Shown: positions 1-11,346 of the stretch, piece by piece
Layout of the letters: every line of letters begins with the position of its first letter
Numbering within the stretch: the stretch's first letter is position 1
Source of the DNA: Sanguinoderma infundibulare
Lineage: Eukaryota; Basidiomycota; Agaricomycetes; Polyporales; Polyporaceae
Direction of reading: 5' to 3'
Length of the DNA stretch: 64,000 bases
NCBI GenBank assembly: GCA_032821775.1
Contig: JAVLRN010000010.1
Location: 558,001-622,000 of the forward strand
The notes under the pieces: model-generated
Told to the model about the DNA's origin: nothing
What the model saw: the letters and a program-made list of their open reading frames with translations, nothing else
The model's database searches: none
Program-made: the position numbers and the translations under genes

Positions 1-130
1 CGCAGCACGACACGATCGCAATAGTGGGCATAGCCATGCCGGCGGGGGGCATCTCGGCAAAGGTGAGGCGCGGCTTAAACGCGGGGAGGGAGGCTTTGTT
101 CCTCTCGAGGAGCTCTGCAACGGAGACCAT
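1..130 (-). CDS. beta-carbonic anhydrase, N-terminal part (gene runs off the left edge)
   Basis: Reading the minus strand from the ATG at 130 gives an uninterrupted 43-residue start, MVSVAELLERNKASLP, followed by a stretch ending TIAIVSCC at the window edge. The pattern SVAELLERN, then FKPRLTFAEM, then a hydrophobic strand leading into a cysteine is what I recall from fungal beta-class carbonic anhydrases, where that cysteine region begins the zinc site. The enzyme interconverts CO2 and bicarbonate. The catalytic Cys-Asp-Arg, His and second Cys lie outside the window, so the class rests on the N-terminus only. Only the first exon is present. Confidence 0.55.
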   Translation of the reverse strand, partial: MVSVAELLERNKASLPAFKPRLTFAEMPPAGMAMPTIAIVSCC

Positions 131-2029
131 GATGGAGTTTGTGGCGGACTGTGGTTGAGTGGTCGATGGGTGGAGGAGGAACGCAGTCGGTACAGGGGTT
201 GAACTCGACGGGATTATAAGTACATACCTGAGGAGGGAATGGTGACGTACATGGGCATCATCATACAATCCGCCAAGCCCCGAGGTTGGTTGGATATGTG
301 ACGGTTAATTTACTTCGCTTCGGATCCAGCGAGTAAATATTTCTCGGAGGACCAATTTATTCGTGAGAGGCGTTCGTGAATGCCCAGCATAACCTGAATA
401 GACATTGATCAGGAGAGCGCAGAGTGGTAAGAGGTCCCCCATGCTGTAGCTCATCTCTGGCAGACGAACGTCACTGCGTTCCTCTTTCTAGGGGCATACG
501 AACATTGGCCCAGAAGATCCAGATCTTAGAGGGAGGATCAGCAGGCTGTGTTTGCATACTCGTGGCGATACGCATGCAGCTGCCCTTCAACCCAAACCGT
601 GTCCGGTCGGGTCATGTTCCTATACCCCTCGTGTACGAAAGTCTAAGAGCGGTGCATCGTAATGGACTGCCTAGAGCTGTTTCCGTGCCTCACGTCAACG
701 ACCCGTTTAACGTTGAAGTACTCAATCTGCATAAATCATGTCCTTCCGCATCTGACAAGGACAAAAGGTTCCTGTACATACACCATTCCTTGGTCCTCCT
801 CACCCGGTATTCACAAGGCGATGAGACTCAGAAATCATCCCGCTGAGGTAGGCGCAGGAGTCGCCGCAGCATGCTCTTGGACGCTTGGGCGTGCGGTGGT
901 GGTTGAGCGCAGAGTCAGAGTCGACACAAGTGCCGCCGTCTGGACTTGTTGGGATATTTGGAGGCCGACCTCAGAGAGACGGACAGTGAGTACAAGCCGC
1001 TGAGCTCGATCATCCATCTGCTCCTGCTGGAAACCAATCCCTTGAACGCGAACACCAGCCGGATGCTTCTGCGCGAGCGGGCTCATTGGGAGCGATCCGC
1101 AGCTCCGAGGGGTACATTTCCGCGAGTGCGGTTTGCCGCAGACCAGCCCTCGCTGATCCTTCCGTCTCCGGGGCAGATCGTAGAGACGGGCAAGAGATGC
1201 AAGTACCCCGAGCGCGCCGTCACGGCCGCGCAGCGTGCTCGCAAAAACCGGTCTGCTCGTCGTTGTGCGACAACGGTTACACGCAGGCGAGCAGCTGCCA
1301 GTCCCGCAGGTCGAGTGTAACGGGGAGTGCAAAGCGTCGTGCCAGAACGCGAGCTTCGTCACCCCGGGCCAGCATGCGAGACGGAGGAAAGGACGAACCA
1401 GGTGTGCTCGGTTGGCTATACAGCGTATGGGCTGTGTGAGTAGCAAGGCCCAGGGAGAATGAAAGGTCCATCCATGGAAGCGCGTCGACACCGCACATAT
1501 CCTGGAGAGCTGTGAGTGATATCACTGGTGGCTGAAATGAGGGTGGCTACTTACGTGATAGGTGGCAGGTGCATAATATCTCTTGATTCACTTTCGTCGA
1601 GAGGTGTGGACTGCTCGTAAATTCCGGGAGGTGTGGAGGTCTCTTGCGTAGAGGGTGCTTGCACTGTGGAGAGGTCCTAAGTAGCCATTAGGCTACGCGG
1701 TTTCGGAGGATGGCAGTACTTGCGTACCTCTACGCACATGGTGCTTCAACTACAAATTCGCTTGGAGAGGGAGCCTATCCTGCAGAGGACTCCTGTTTGA
1801 TTGGAGCAGTCCCAGGCAACATCGAGATGGTCGCCATCGAGTGTATGTCGCGGGGATAAGTGTCTTCCAAAAGCTGGGAGACTCACAGTGCGTGGGAAAA
1901 CGCCAATCTGGTCTAGATAAGATGTGACGGTACGAAGTCGAGTCGTGGCATCTCTCCTCGTTGCGAACATCAGCAAAAGTGCGGAACGGGCGGGCTTCAA
2001 CAGGCGTGAATACGCTTAAGTACGGTCCT
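131..2029. other. intergenic, no supported gene
   Basis: Several open frames over 60 codons occur on both strands here, but they overlap each other, have no recognisable domain and show no consistent splice structure. I see nothing else in this stretch apart from the presumed promoter of the carbonic anhydrase next to 130. Confidence 0.6.
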
Positions 2030-2031
2030 CT

Positions 2032-2200
2032 CAATTGGGCCGATTTTGGTCCACAAACCTAAGGAGTTTAGTGGAATCCTCCTTAAATCCGCCTGAGCCT
2101 GATTGGGGCGCCCGAAGCACGTTTGAACCCGCGGTGGCCTGTTGGAGCTAATTCAAACCAATTGACAGGATTAAACGGCGCAATTGGGATCAATTGGGCG
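2032..2200. repeat. left cluster of CAATTGG-type subterminal repeats
   Basis: Within about 165 bases the words CAATTGGG (2032), GATTGGGG (2101), CCAATTGA (2158), GCAATTGGG (2180) and TCAATTGGG (2190) occur. A matching cluster in largely the opposite orientation lies near 12.5-12.67 kb. Such short-word clusters are typical of the ends of CACTA-like elements, to which Plavaka is related. Role inferred. Confidence 0.45.
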
Positions 2201-2937
2201 GGTTGTGTGTGATCCGGTTTGGGCCTGTACGCACCTGCGTCGGCCGAGGGATCCTGTACGTACAATTAATCTGATGAGTTGGACGTGCGTGTATGAATTG
2301 CGTGCGTACACAAGCGAGGGATTTGAAGGGGAGGGCGCCAAGCCATTGTCAAAAGCCCAGTTTCTTGTGTTGATTACGTGCATATGCGCACGCCTGTGTC
2401 GGAAGGGCGACAATGTACAAAATTAGCATGGAATTTCCGATTCTTGAACCAGCCACGCTCCAACCTCAAATGCGTCAAGAAACATGCATTAAAATCGAGC
2501 CCCGAATGCGACAAAAAAGTTGGAAGGATACACTGCAATACCCCACGCCCAACGCCGCGCGCCCCGCCCGCGCCCCAACGCCCGCTCCCACGCCCGCGAT
2601 GCCCACGCCTCACGAGACCCATCGCCTACCCGTCACCCGCCCCGTTGACGTCGTTGCCGTCGCCCGCCCCGCTGACGTTGTTGCCGTCACCTGTGCCCGA
2701 TGCGTCTTCTCCGTTGTAATAGAGGTCATCTGCATGGTTGCGTTCCACCTCCTTCTCGATGCACTGGAGAGCCATTGCGCGCAGCTTTGCCTTGCGTGTG
2801 GCGAGCATCTTCTCCCAAAGCGTCAGCGCGGCGTTGTCGGCATTGTCGTCGTACAGGGAAGCTTGAGGTTTTCGAGGGATGATGCGGCCATAAGCATTGC
2901 CAAAGATTAACCTGTAGAGAGCATCGCGGTTAGGAGT

Positions 2938-3310
2938 ATGAGAGCACCGGCCTCAGAGCACGACCGGCTGTTGCGTGACCACATTGCAGAAGCAGGTGGG
3001 GACCGGGCGGCACTCGAGCACCAGTTTTTGGAGCTGCGTGCGGCGCTCGAGGACGTGGGGCATCAACTCGAGGACGCGCGGGCGCAGGCTGAGACGGCAA
3101 ACACGGTCGCTGTCGGGCTGAGAGAGGAGCTGCAGCGCATCGAGCACGAGCTGAGGGACACATGGAGAGACAAACAGACTGTGAGGGAGGATCTCCGAGC
3201 GGGGCGGGTGTCCCAGGCGCAGTTCAGGGACGCGGTCGAGCTTGTTGTGACAATTGCCTGCACGTTCGACAGCGCCTTGACATGCGCGTCGTGGAATTTG
3301 AGAGCGACGT
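2938..3310 (+). pseudogene. captured coiled-coil fragment (Atg11-like) inside an intron
   Basis: On the plus strand, 2938 to about 3240 reads as an uninterrupted coiled coil: LLRDHIAEAGGDRAALEHQF, then LREELQRIEHEL and REDLRAGRVSQAQF. Immediately after it, from 3310 to about 3238, the minus strand reads VALKFHDAHVKALSNVQAIV. From memory both pieces resemble consecutive parts of the basidiomycete autophagy scaffold Atg11, with the second piece now inverted. The whole block fills the 417-nt intron 2912-3328 of the minus-strand RS/DUF6698 gene, so the coiled-coil piece is antisense to it. No start, stop or splice context of its own is present. The Atg11 assignment is tentative; a different coiled-coil protein is possible. 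Confidence 0.4.
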
Positions 3311-5343
3311 AGGCTAGAAGGCACACACCGATTGTATGAACCGAGAATGTTTTCTTCCAACCATTCTTCGTCTGTCCGAGGGGGAGGGGGAGGGTCGTCC
3401 GCAGCATCTTCGAGCGCATCGCGCTCAACATTGAGCAAGGTGAGGAGATCGATGAGCAGGTCCGCTCCAGAGCATGCGCCGTCGTCACCACTCCACTCGG
3501 GTGCGTCGCTCAAGAGGAATCTGACCTAGGTTGAAGGCATAAATTAGTATAGTGTATACATATGCTGGCCGATGTACCAAAAGTGCAACATATGCGAGGT
3601 ATGTTGGCCTCATGGTGTGGACTTGATGCTTCCGGGCCAGTGAATTCCGACCGGTGCCGCCAAGACCCTCTGCACGATCAGCTGAACTGGGACCTCGGAA
3701 GAGGATGCGCGTGCACTTGGAGTATTCAGGCGTTAGTAGTTCGAAACCATCAAGCAGCCTCCAATACGGACCTTTCGAATGAGTTCGCCGTGGAATACAC
3801 CTCGCGAGGGGTCCGCCGAGCTGAAGATGAGTTGCGTCGGAAAGAGGAATGCGGGGAAGGTTCTGCTGTTGTCAGTGTCTGGATTGGCGCAGAGGCGCCT
3901 GCTTGCCGTCTCAGGTATTTCATTGATGCGTTGCTCACGGAAACTGTTGATGTTCGTTGTCAGTGCGATATGTCGTTGATCCGGATTACTTACGAGTCGG
4001 GATCACGATCGAAATCCTCGCGTTCGTTGATGTTGACAAGGAGCCAGGCAGTGCAGTTTGAATTGAAGCCGCAGTTGTGCTCTTTCCGAGAGTACTGTGC
4101 GGGAGTAAGGGTGGGGATCTGTTGGTTGTTTGGCAGCGTGATGGTCTCTAGAAAATTGGGGAGCTCCTTCTTGAGCGTGGAGATATCAGAAGATCACGCA
4201 GCTCAGGCATGGTGATCGAGCTGCACCATGAGCGTCTGTAACGAAGACCACAGACAATGTGGGTGGGACCTACAAAAAGTCCCATGCGTGTGATATCCTC
4301 GGATTGACCTTCAAGATGCCCACAGTAGGTACAGAAGTTCTGGTTTGTATCGATGAGGTTGATAAAGATGTCGAGGTAGAAGTCGGCGATGACCAAAGTC
4401 CTGGGTATGCAGCAACCACCGTCAGTAGACTAGCATGCCCTGGAGCGAATACGATCGAAAGGACTCACATTTTTTTAACAGCCTTGATGCGTTTCTTGCG
4501 CTCATCATTGTCGATTGGCCAGCCGAGCTGCCAAATATTGAAACCGATCACAAACATGGAGCTGAAGTCGACAAAAGGGGAGTAGTCGCGCGGCAGGAAG
4601 CATGCAGAGTCGTGTAATTTTGCGAGATGGGATTTGTCCTTTCGATTGCTGTAACGCAATAGTATGAGTAGCGTCATGTTGATGAACACACATAACGAAC
4701 GAGACATACAGAATATACACAGAAGCGTGGATCTGTTTCATGTCGTGCTGAAACTTGCGCGCACTGAGGGGTCCGTCAGCATCTGTTGAAGGAGAGCGGC
4801 CTTGATAGGCCTGGTTATGCTTGCGTCATGCATCGCGCCTGCATCGTCTGTTAGGTCTGGAGTCCATGCTGGAGGACGATGGGCTCCGAGACCGTCTCTG
4901 TGTTCGGCGATGGCTGCATCGAGGGGACCTTGAGGAGGACCGAGCCCGAGACAACGACGAGCGCGAGGGGGATGAGCGACGGCGCCGGCGTGAACTTTGA
5001 TGCCGTGAAGACGGATGACGTCGACGTGGAGACGTCGAGCGATGATGGAAATGATGGTGTCAAGGAGATCGATGATCGCGCAAGTGAGATGCATGCCCGC
5101 GCGACTGAGAGCGATCCTCAAACTCCTCAGGTGGCAGGCTGTTCACGTGGGGGTCGCGACCCATTTCTGCAACTTCTCCACCACTCCTGGCGGGCGATGG
5201 GACATCTGTGGGCAACACATCAGCCTTTCAACAGAGAACAAGCACACAGAGTCCACCCCTATCTGCACTGGACAGGGGTGACCCGGACACTTGCACTCGG
5301 ACCATCACGTCACCACCATTAGACTTCTGTCAGCGACCCAGAC

Positions 5344-5625
5344 AAACAGAGCTCAGAAATCTACCTCCGGGTGACCCCAGAGGTCACAGTCCGCAACGGT
5401 ACATCTCACGTTAGAATCGCTCGGAAGGTGTGCTACCCAGGTAAGTTCAAGACATTGAACCAGGAGAACATCCCTTTGCGCGCATACAATGCATTGAATG
5501 ACGAGGACATCCTCACAACGTTCAGCAGGCAGTACGACGGACACCTGTCGTTAGCCAACGAATCTATCACGGTCATCGAGTTTGCGCCATTTCATAAGGT
5601 GCCCAATGATGAAGACAGTCGATAG
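5344..5625 (+). pseudogene. unidentified coding-like fragment antisense within an intron
   Basis: The plus strand reads without stops for over 80 codons: VTVRNGTSHVRIARKVCYPG, then KTLNQENIPLRAYNALNDED, then LANESITVIEFAPF. The composition looks like a folded globular protein, unlike the reverse strand. It lies entirely inside the 521-nt intron 5167-5687 of the minus-strand RS/DUF6698 gene. I do not recognise the family. The simplest reading is a captured exon fragment; an unlikely alternative is a small independent gene. Confidence 0.35.
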
Positions 5626-6213
5626 CCGCGCGGAGGACATCGACGATCGTGTTGCGAGAGTGGACAACATGGAGGACTGGCACGCACCTTGCACCGGCAG
5701 CGACTTCTTTGCACTCTGAGTAGAGTCAGCTTGAGCTTCGTGATCTTCAGCTTGCTGGGGTTGTGGGTCTTGGTTGTGGCGGTGTCGATCTCCTGTGTTG
5801 CGATTGCGGTTACGAGGTGGAGAGTGGTCGTCTTCCTGAGATGGCGGATCGAGAGGTCGACCCTGGTCGACCCGGCCTGTGGAGTGATCGCACCTTCGTA
5901 AGGCATCGGGATGCCGATCCCTGTCGCATCCACGAGAGGTGTCCCGGTCCCGACGGAGGCGGTCGCGCGAGGCATCGTGGTGACAATTGCGGTCACGATC
6001 GCGGGACCTGTCATGGTTGCACGACCTATCGTGGTCCCAGTGATGAACCTGGCCATGGTCGTAAGACTTGGACCTCTGTTTGTTCGAAGGGTAAGGGGAC
6101 CGCGACCGCGTGTCTATGTACCTGCCAAAAGGGATGAGTATATGCGTATATATGCGCCTAAATCGACAGGTTAGTACTTACTTTGCTCGGTTTCCCCTTG
6201 GGCCACCCGCCAT

Positions 6214-6851
6214 CGCGCTGTTTGTTGTGAGCTAACTGGCGTAGCTGGTCTTGCCTGCGAAAGGGAGGGAGATGATGGTAGGAAGCAAGCAGACGAGGTT
6301 GGGAAATTTGGGTTGGCAGATGGTGTTTTGGGGAGACCGTGTCCAAAAGCGGAATGACGCAACGCGTTGGGGCGCTCAATCACAAGGACATGCCCGTCAC
6401 GTGATCGTTATCCTCGACTTTGGGCGTCAGCTGCAATTGATAACCTGCCTCTCCCACCCACACAGCCTGAACAGGCTCATCCCCCATCCTCTCTGTGCCT
6501 GTGTGCGGTGATCTCCGCATACAGGCTGACTTCAGCTTCAAACCGACGACCACCACAACAACAACAACAACGATCACAACGACGACAATGGCCACCACCA
6601 CCATGCCTGCGAGTTATCACTCGCAGTGGTCCCCGTTCTCCCGCCCACCGCCCACTGCCCACCGCCTGTCACCCGCTGCCCATCGCCCGTCCACCGTTGC
6701 CCCTCGCCCATCGCCCGTCCCCCGCTGCCCATCGCCCGTCCCCCGCTGCCCCTCGCCCATTGCCCGCTGCGCGACCGCCCATCCCCCGTCGCCCTCTACC
6801 CGCCACCTGATGCAGCTCCTCTGGCTTCTCATTGTTTCTATTCTCGTCCTC
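6214..6851. promoter_or_regulatory. divergent promoter region of the Plavaka element, with simple repeats
   Basis: This 638-bp stretch separates two divergent gene starts. It contains a CAA/CGA/CCA trinucleotide tract at about 6548-6603 and a C-rich minisatellite of CCCATCGCCCGTCCCCCGCT-like units at about 6640-6800. A plus-strand frame runs through the repeats without a stop up to the transposase ATG, but it is pure low complexity, so I placed the start at 6852. Confidence 0.5.
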
Positions 6852-9589
6852 ATGCATCAGTTTTGTGAAGGGTGCGGGAATTTGTTCACAGACCTCTCCC
6901 GACACCGACTGAGGTGTGACCAAGCCCTCCAGTTCGTCGGCGGCGGCCTCAAACGACGTGTCGCAGAGGTGAAGGATCGGGACGCGGAACGTGCTGCGAA
7001 GAAGCTGAAATGGGAGAATGAGCAGAAGGCTAGGATTCAAGAGAAAGCGCAGAGGGAGAGAGACAGGCGGGCACAACTCGAGGTGAGTCTCTTTTGCTCG
7101 CTTGTACACATTGGCCATGCAGTGGACCTCTTCGCCTTGGGGGCAGTCATCCCCGATGAGTGCCCCCAAGGCGTCGGCTAGAATGAGAAAGAAGCAGAGC
7201 CGTCGGCGTCGTTGAGGTCCATCTGCAAGTCGGCCACTTGCCGCTTGGTAATACCATGCTGACCGCCTATATGCAGGCTGAAAGGGCTGCCAGCATGCCC
7301 GCGTTCGTTGAAACAGCCAGCCTTCAGAGTGCCCGTGTGCGACGGGCACCTGTAAAACTAAGGAACATGGTCCCATCGTCTTTGCGGCGCCTGCCTGAAC
7401 ACCTGACCCCCGTCGCCGCCGCCGCTCCCCCTCCGCATCCTGATTATGCCCCTCCCCCACCCGCTGAGCCTCCCATGGAAAATGCTCCATCTCCTGCCCC
7501 ACATCAGGAACCCGTCTCACGTCCGCCGTCTCCGCCGTGTGCCTATGTCGAGGATGCCCCCGAGGAGGCCGAAATCGAAGATGCCCCCCGCGGTCATCCT
7601 CCCCACACTATGGACCTTCCGGCAGGAGCCCCTCCTCCCCCCTACATCGACACTCGGCCGAACGAGTTTGGCGTCTTCCGCCGCTACACCTCTCTTCTGA
7701 AGCGTGACCCCGAGGAGGGTCTCACCATTGAAGCCTTCGCAGATGCCGACACACACCTTCATCCTCCCCGTGACCTGAACGAACACAACCCCATTCGTTC
7801 ATTTGGGTCGAAGGTTTTGAACATGCTTGACAAGGCGAGGGAGTGCGTTGCAGATGCGATCAAGCCTTTTCTCAACTGGACGGTCTTCGCGATCATCAAC
7901 TGGCAATACTCGGGCTCGCAAATGAAGTCCACGGGCGAGGTCCAACGCCTCATTGACAACGTAATCTGGAACCCGCTATTCAATAAGGACGACCTGGAAG
8001 GATTCTCCGCTGCCCACGAGAAGCAGCGGCTGGACGAGTATCGGGGTACGGGCAGTGCGTTCTCGGCTGAAGATGGCTGGGAACAGGTCGAAGTCGAGCT
8101 TCACGCCCCGAAGGAACAAGAGCAACACGAGAGCGAGGACAACGCGCTGTCGTTCTTCGTGAACGGTATCTGGGCACATAGGTTGACAGAGGTGCATTTC
8201 ACTTCTCGCTGTCGTCCTCTCTCTCCCTCTCACGTATCTATCACACAATAGGTCATCACGTCTGCATTCATTGATGTCATTGCCTGCAAGTACACGTGGT
8301 TCCCATACCAGTTGTTTCAGCATCGCTCCCCCTCCGCTCCCCTCGAACGAATCTACACAGACCTCACCAATTCCAATGTGATGCTCGAAGCTCACGAGAA
8401 GATACAAGCGCTTCCTCCTAACCCTGAAGACCCACCCAACATCGAGCTCGTCATCGCAGCCGTTGTCGTCTACTCGGACTCGACACACCTCGCCAACTTT
8501 GGTACTGCCTCCCTCTGGCCCATCTACATCTTCTTCGGCAACCTCTCGAAGTACTTATGCCTCAAGCCCACCATGTTCACCGCCCATCACCTTGCCTACA
8601 TCCCCTCTGTATGTCGTTCGGTCTGCTCGCATATTTGTTGCTCACCTGTTTTCTTCTAGCTTCCTGACAACCTTTTTCGATGGTATGAAGACATCTACGA
8701 TGCGCCCATGTCGAGTGCAGTCAAGAAACTCCTCAAGCACGATCTTATGCAAAAAATATGGCTGCACCTTCTCGATGTGGATTTCATGAAAGCGTACGAG
8801 CACGGGATGGTTGTCAAGTGCAGCGACGGCATTCTGAGACACATTTTCCCGAGGTTTTTCACGTATTCTGCAGACTATCCCAAGAAGTGAGCAAATGTCT
8901 TCATGTTTGTGTCGTATATAGCTTAAATGACATTACCGTACATAGATGCCTCCTCTTGTGCATCAAAAATCTGGCGCGCTGTGCATGTCCGGAGTGCCTC
9001 ACGCCCAGGTGTGCATTCGGAAAGATGGGGATGAAGTGCGACCTCAAGAGCCGTCAGACCAACCGGTGCGAGGACTCCAGCCAGCTTCACAAGATTATCG
9101 CTGACGTGCATCGTTGGATCTTCATGCTCGGGAGAGCGCCCGAGGGTGCAAGTGTCAAGGCCTCAGACCTCGGTAAATTTTCTATGCATCCAATAAGGGT
9201 ACGTTTCTCGTTTTCAAGTCTATGCAGATACTAACGATCTTTCCATCTAGTCTGCATTCTCGGTTCGATTCGCAAAATTCAACCAGAACGTCTACAAGCT
9301 TTTCGTGCCAGACCTTATGCACGAGTTTGAGCTCGGCGTGTGGAAGATGACGTTCACACACTTGATCCGAATCCTCATCGCTGCAGGGCAGGATGGCTGC
9401 CAGGTTCTCGACGACCAGTTAGAAACCTCTGTTAGATATGTATATTGACATTATGCTGATCTCCATTACAGATTTGCACAGATTCGAATGTTTGGACAGC
9501 ACACGATCCGCCGATTCGGTGGAAATGTGTCAGCGATGAAAAAGCTCGCTGCTCGTAACTTTGAGCAGATCCTGAAAGTAAGTCGTTTG

Positions 9590-10005
9590 AGCCAAAGGTT
9601 TACGCCATCCTTCTCGAGCGCATCCGCGATCTGCGCGTGCACGACACGAGCATCGCACTGGTATTCGTGCGACCACGTCGGCATCGTCGCCTCGATGGTC
9701 ACAGACGTGCCTCAGCACGTATACGCAAGGATGTGCGAGTTCACGACGGCCTGCTTCTTGATGCGCAGGTATCCCGAGCCGTAGTTCTTGCCCTCGGCGT
9801 GATACAGCTAGTAAATGATGATCATGTCAAGCGCAGCATCGTCCAGGAACTCGAGCCGCTCAAGCGGTGACATCGCAGCGGACTCGCCCTGATAGCTTGC
9901 GTGCGTGAGCGCCTGGACGAGGATTGTGCAACGAGCGAACCAGTAGTTGATCATCTGCTCGACGAGCGCGAGCTGCTCCAGAATGTCATCAATATCGGCA
10001 CCCAT
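9590..10005 (-). pseudogene. Dicer-like RNase III domain fragment inside a transposase intron
   Basis: Reading the minus strand from 10005 gives MGADIDDILEQL, LVQALTHASYQ, then PLERLEFLDDAALDMIII, a stop, LYHAEGKNYGSGYLRIKKQ, AVVNSHILAY, a second stop, and IEATMPTWSHEYQ. ERLEFL.DA.LD is the RNase III signature (usual form ERLEFLGDAVLD, here with Gly to Asp and Val to Ala). The LTHASY helix before it and the YLYHAEGKNY-IKK-NSHILAY block after it match fungal Dicer RNase IIIa. Two stops mean it cannot encode protein. It lies wholly within the 456-nt intron 9578-10033 of the Plavaka gene, antisense to it. Capture of a host exon by the transposon is the likeliest origin. Confidence 0.75.
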
Positions 10006-10850
10006 TTTACTTGATACTGACGCCCTTAATCAGTGCGCTATGCCTGTCTTTGAAGGGCTTCTCCCTGACCCGGCGAACAAGATCGTGCTCGACATGTTGT
10101 TTGAGCTCGCTCGCTGGCATGCCTACGCGAAGTTGGCTCTTCACACCGAGCCCACTCTCGCTGCATTGGAGGCTGCAACCGTAACCGTCGGCAGGGCGAT
10201 GCGAGCATTCCAAGACAAGGTATGCCCGTTGTACGCCATGAAGGAACTCCCGTGCGAGACACAGTCTCGTCAGTGGCGCAAAGCAGCTGCTGCCGCGACC
10301 ACTGGAGGAACAACAGCGTCAACAGCTCAAGGCGCTCCAAAGATCAAGACATTCAACATGAACACCCCCAAACTACATCGCATGCCGGACTACCCTCGCC
10401 ATATCTGCCGCCTCAGCATGACCGACAACTTCAACACCCAGACTGTAAGTCAATTCTATACCTACCCAAATACATGCGTTCTAACGAGCTTTTCAGGGAG
10501 AGCTCGAACACCGTCGTGTCAAGTCTTTCTACAAGCTAACGAACAAGAATCAGACGTTCACGCTACAAATTGGTATTCAAGTGCGCCGCCAGAACCTCCT
10601 CCAGAAGATCACGCATGGGATTCCTGTGTCGTCCGGGCGACGCAAGAGATGCCTCGGACGTCAGCTTGAACACACCAGGTGACCTGATGTCCCCAAACAC
10701 TCGCGACGTGACCTGCGACTCGGATTCAAAGACTCACAGCCGCTTTCCGCAACTATCCCTTTGGAGCACCACCACATGTCGATCAACCAACGCTACCCCG
10801 AGGACCTCATGGACTTCCTGCATGCCAATGCGCAGGATCCCGCTTGCAAG

Positions 10851-11346
10851 GTACTGTCCTATCGCCCATCTTCTTTTACCTTTCGTCGCTCCTGTTTATT
10901 GCCCTGTGGATCCACACCTTACGGTGGCCAGTGGATGCACGGTCTCGACTGAGAATTGAATGGGGGTTCGAACGATGACAAATGGTCGTTCGCGCTTCCA
11001 ACGTCTGACAGCGCTTTCGCGCCCTCCTCCCCAGCGAAGAAACATAGTTCGCATCTGTTGGGGAAGCGCAATTCGTGCTGTTTACCTACGTTGTGCCTCA
11101 TGACAGTGGGTGGGGGAGCGGTTTCAGCCACGCTCAGGCACCGTCCTCGGAAGAGAAGCCTTTGATGGATGCGATGGGCTACGCGAGGCTGAGAGCTCTG
11201 GCTCTGAGTGCGTCCAGCTTGCCCCATGGTGCACGTTCATGGGCTAGCAAGGACATCCTGCACGGCTCCGTTTCTTCTTGCAAAATCTTGTTCTTCTCGA
11301 TCTGCGAGTTCTCGTGCAATGTATCGCTTACTCACGTCTCTCCTAG
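10851..11346. other. oversized 496-nt intron of the transposase gene
   Basis: The flanking exons join perfectly (DPACK, then DFLRNLKVHLFRRL) with GTACTG and CTCCTAG splice sites. The intron is about nine times longer than its neighbours. A minus-strand frame (10919-11227, 102 codons) is open through most of it, but I recognise no family on either strand. By analogy with the Dicer-bearing intron it may hold another captured fragment. Confidence 0.45.

Larger units (their letters stand above)
2626..6213 (-). pseudogene. RS-rich protein with DUF6698-like C-terminal domain, interrupted by TGA codons
   Basis: About ten exons can be joined by canonical splice sites: 6213-6182, 6121-5688, 5166-4710, 4648-4469, 4400-4333, roughly 4235-3994, 3943-3772, 3715-3578, 3525-3329 and 2911-2626, for about 735 codons. 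The start is MAGGPRGNRAK, followed by an RS/RD/RH-rich tract (TRSRSP, then RSRDRDR, later RRRRRSSPSRSS). The C-terminal half contains FVDFSSMFVIGFNIWQLGW, HNCGFNSNCTAWLLVN, DPSRGVFHGELIRK, ILFRGPSSA, VRFLLSDAPEW and YNRLIFGNAYGR. This order matches what I remember of the agaricomycete DUF6698 family, whose function is unknown. In-frame TGA codons lie at 5060-5062 and 4826-4828, and probably at 4203-4205 and 4194-4196; each is explained by a CGA-to-TGA change. The joint between exons five and six is uncertain. Two introns (5167-5687 and 2912-3328) are oversized and hold antisense coding-like sequence. It is divergent to the transposase and may be its accessory gene. Confidence 0.6.

Noticed and set aside
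5592..6056. Minus-strand frame rich in Thr/Ala (MARFITGTTIGRATM)
   Set aside because: Alternative frame of the RS-rich exon. The neighbouring frame with RSRDRDR repeats splices correctly to both sides and is preferred.
6669..7520. 283-codon minus-strand frame opposite the transposase start
   Set aside because: It is the antisense shadow of the C-rich repeat and transposase exons. Its Gly/Arg repeats mirror the CCCATCGCCC minisatellite. A short string LADALGALIGD recalls RNase III helices but is too brief to count.
10960..10990. GGGTTCGAACG, resembling a tRNA T-arm
   Set aside because: The flanking bases do not form a T-stem and no acceptor, D or anticodon arm can be folded around it.
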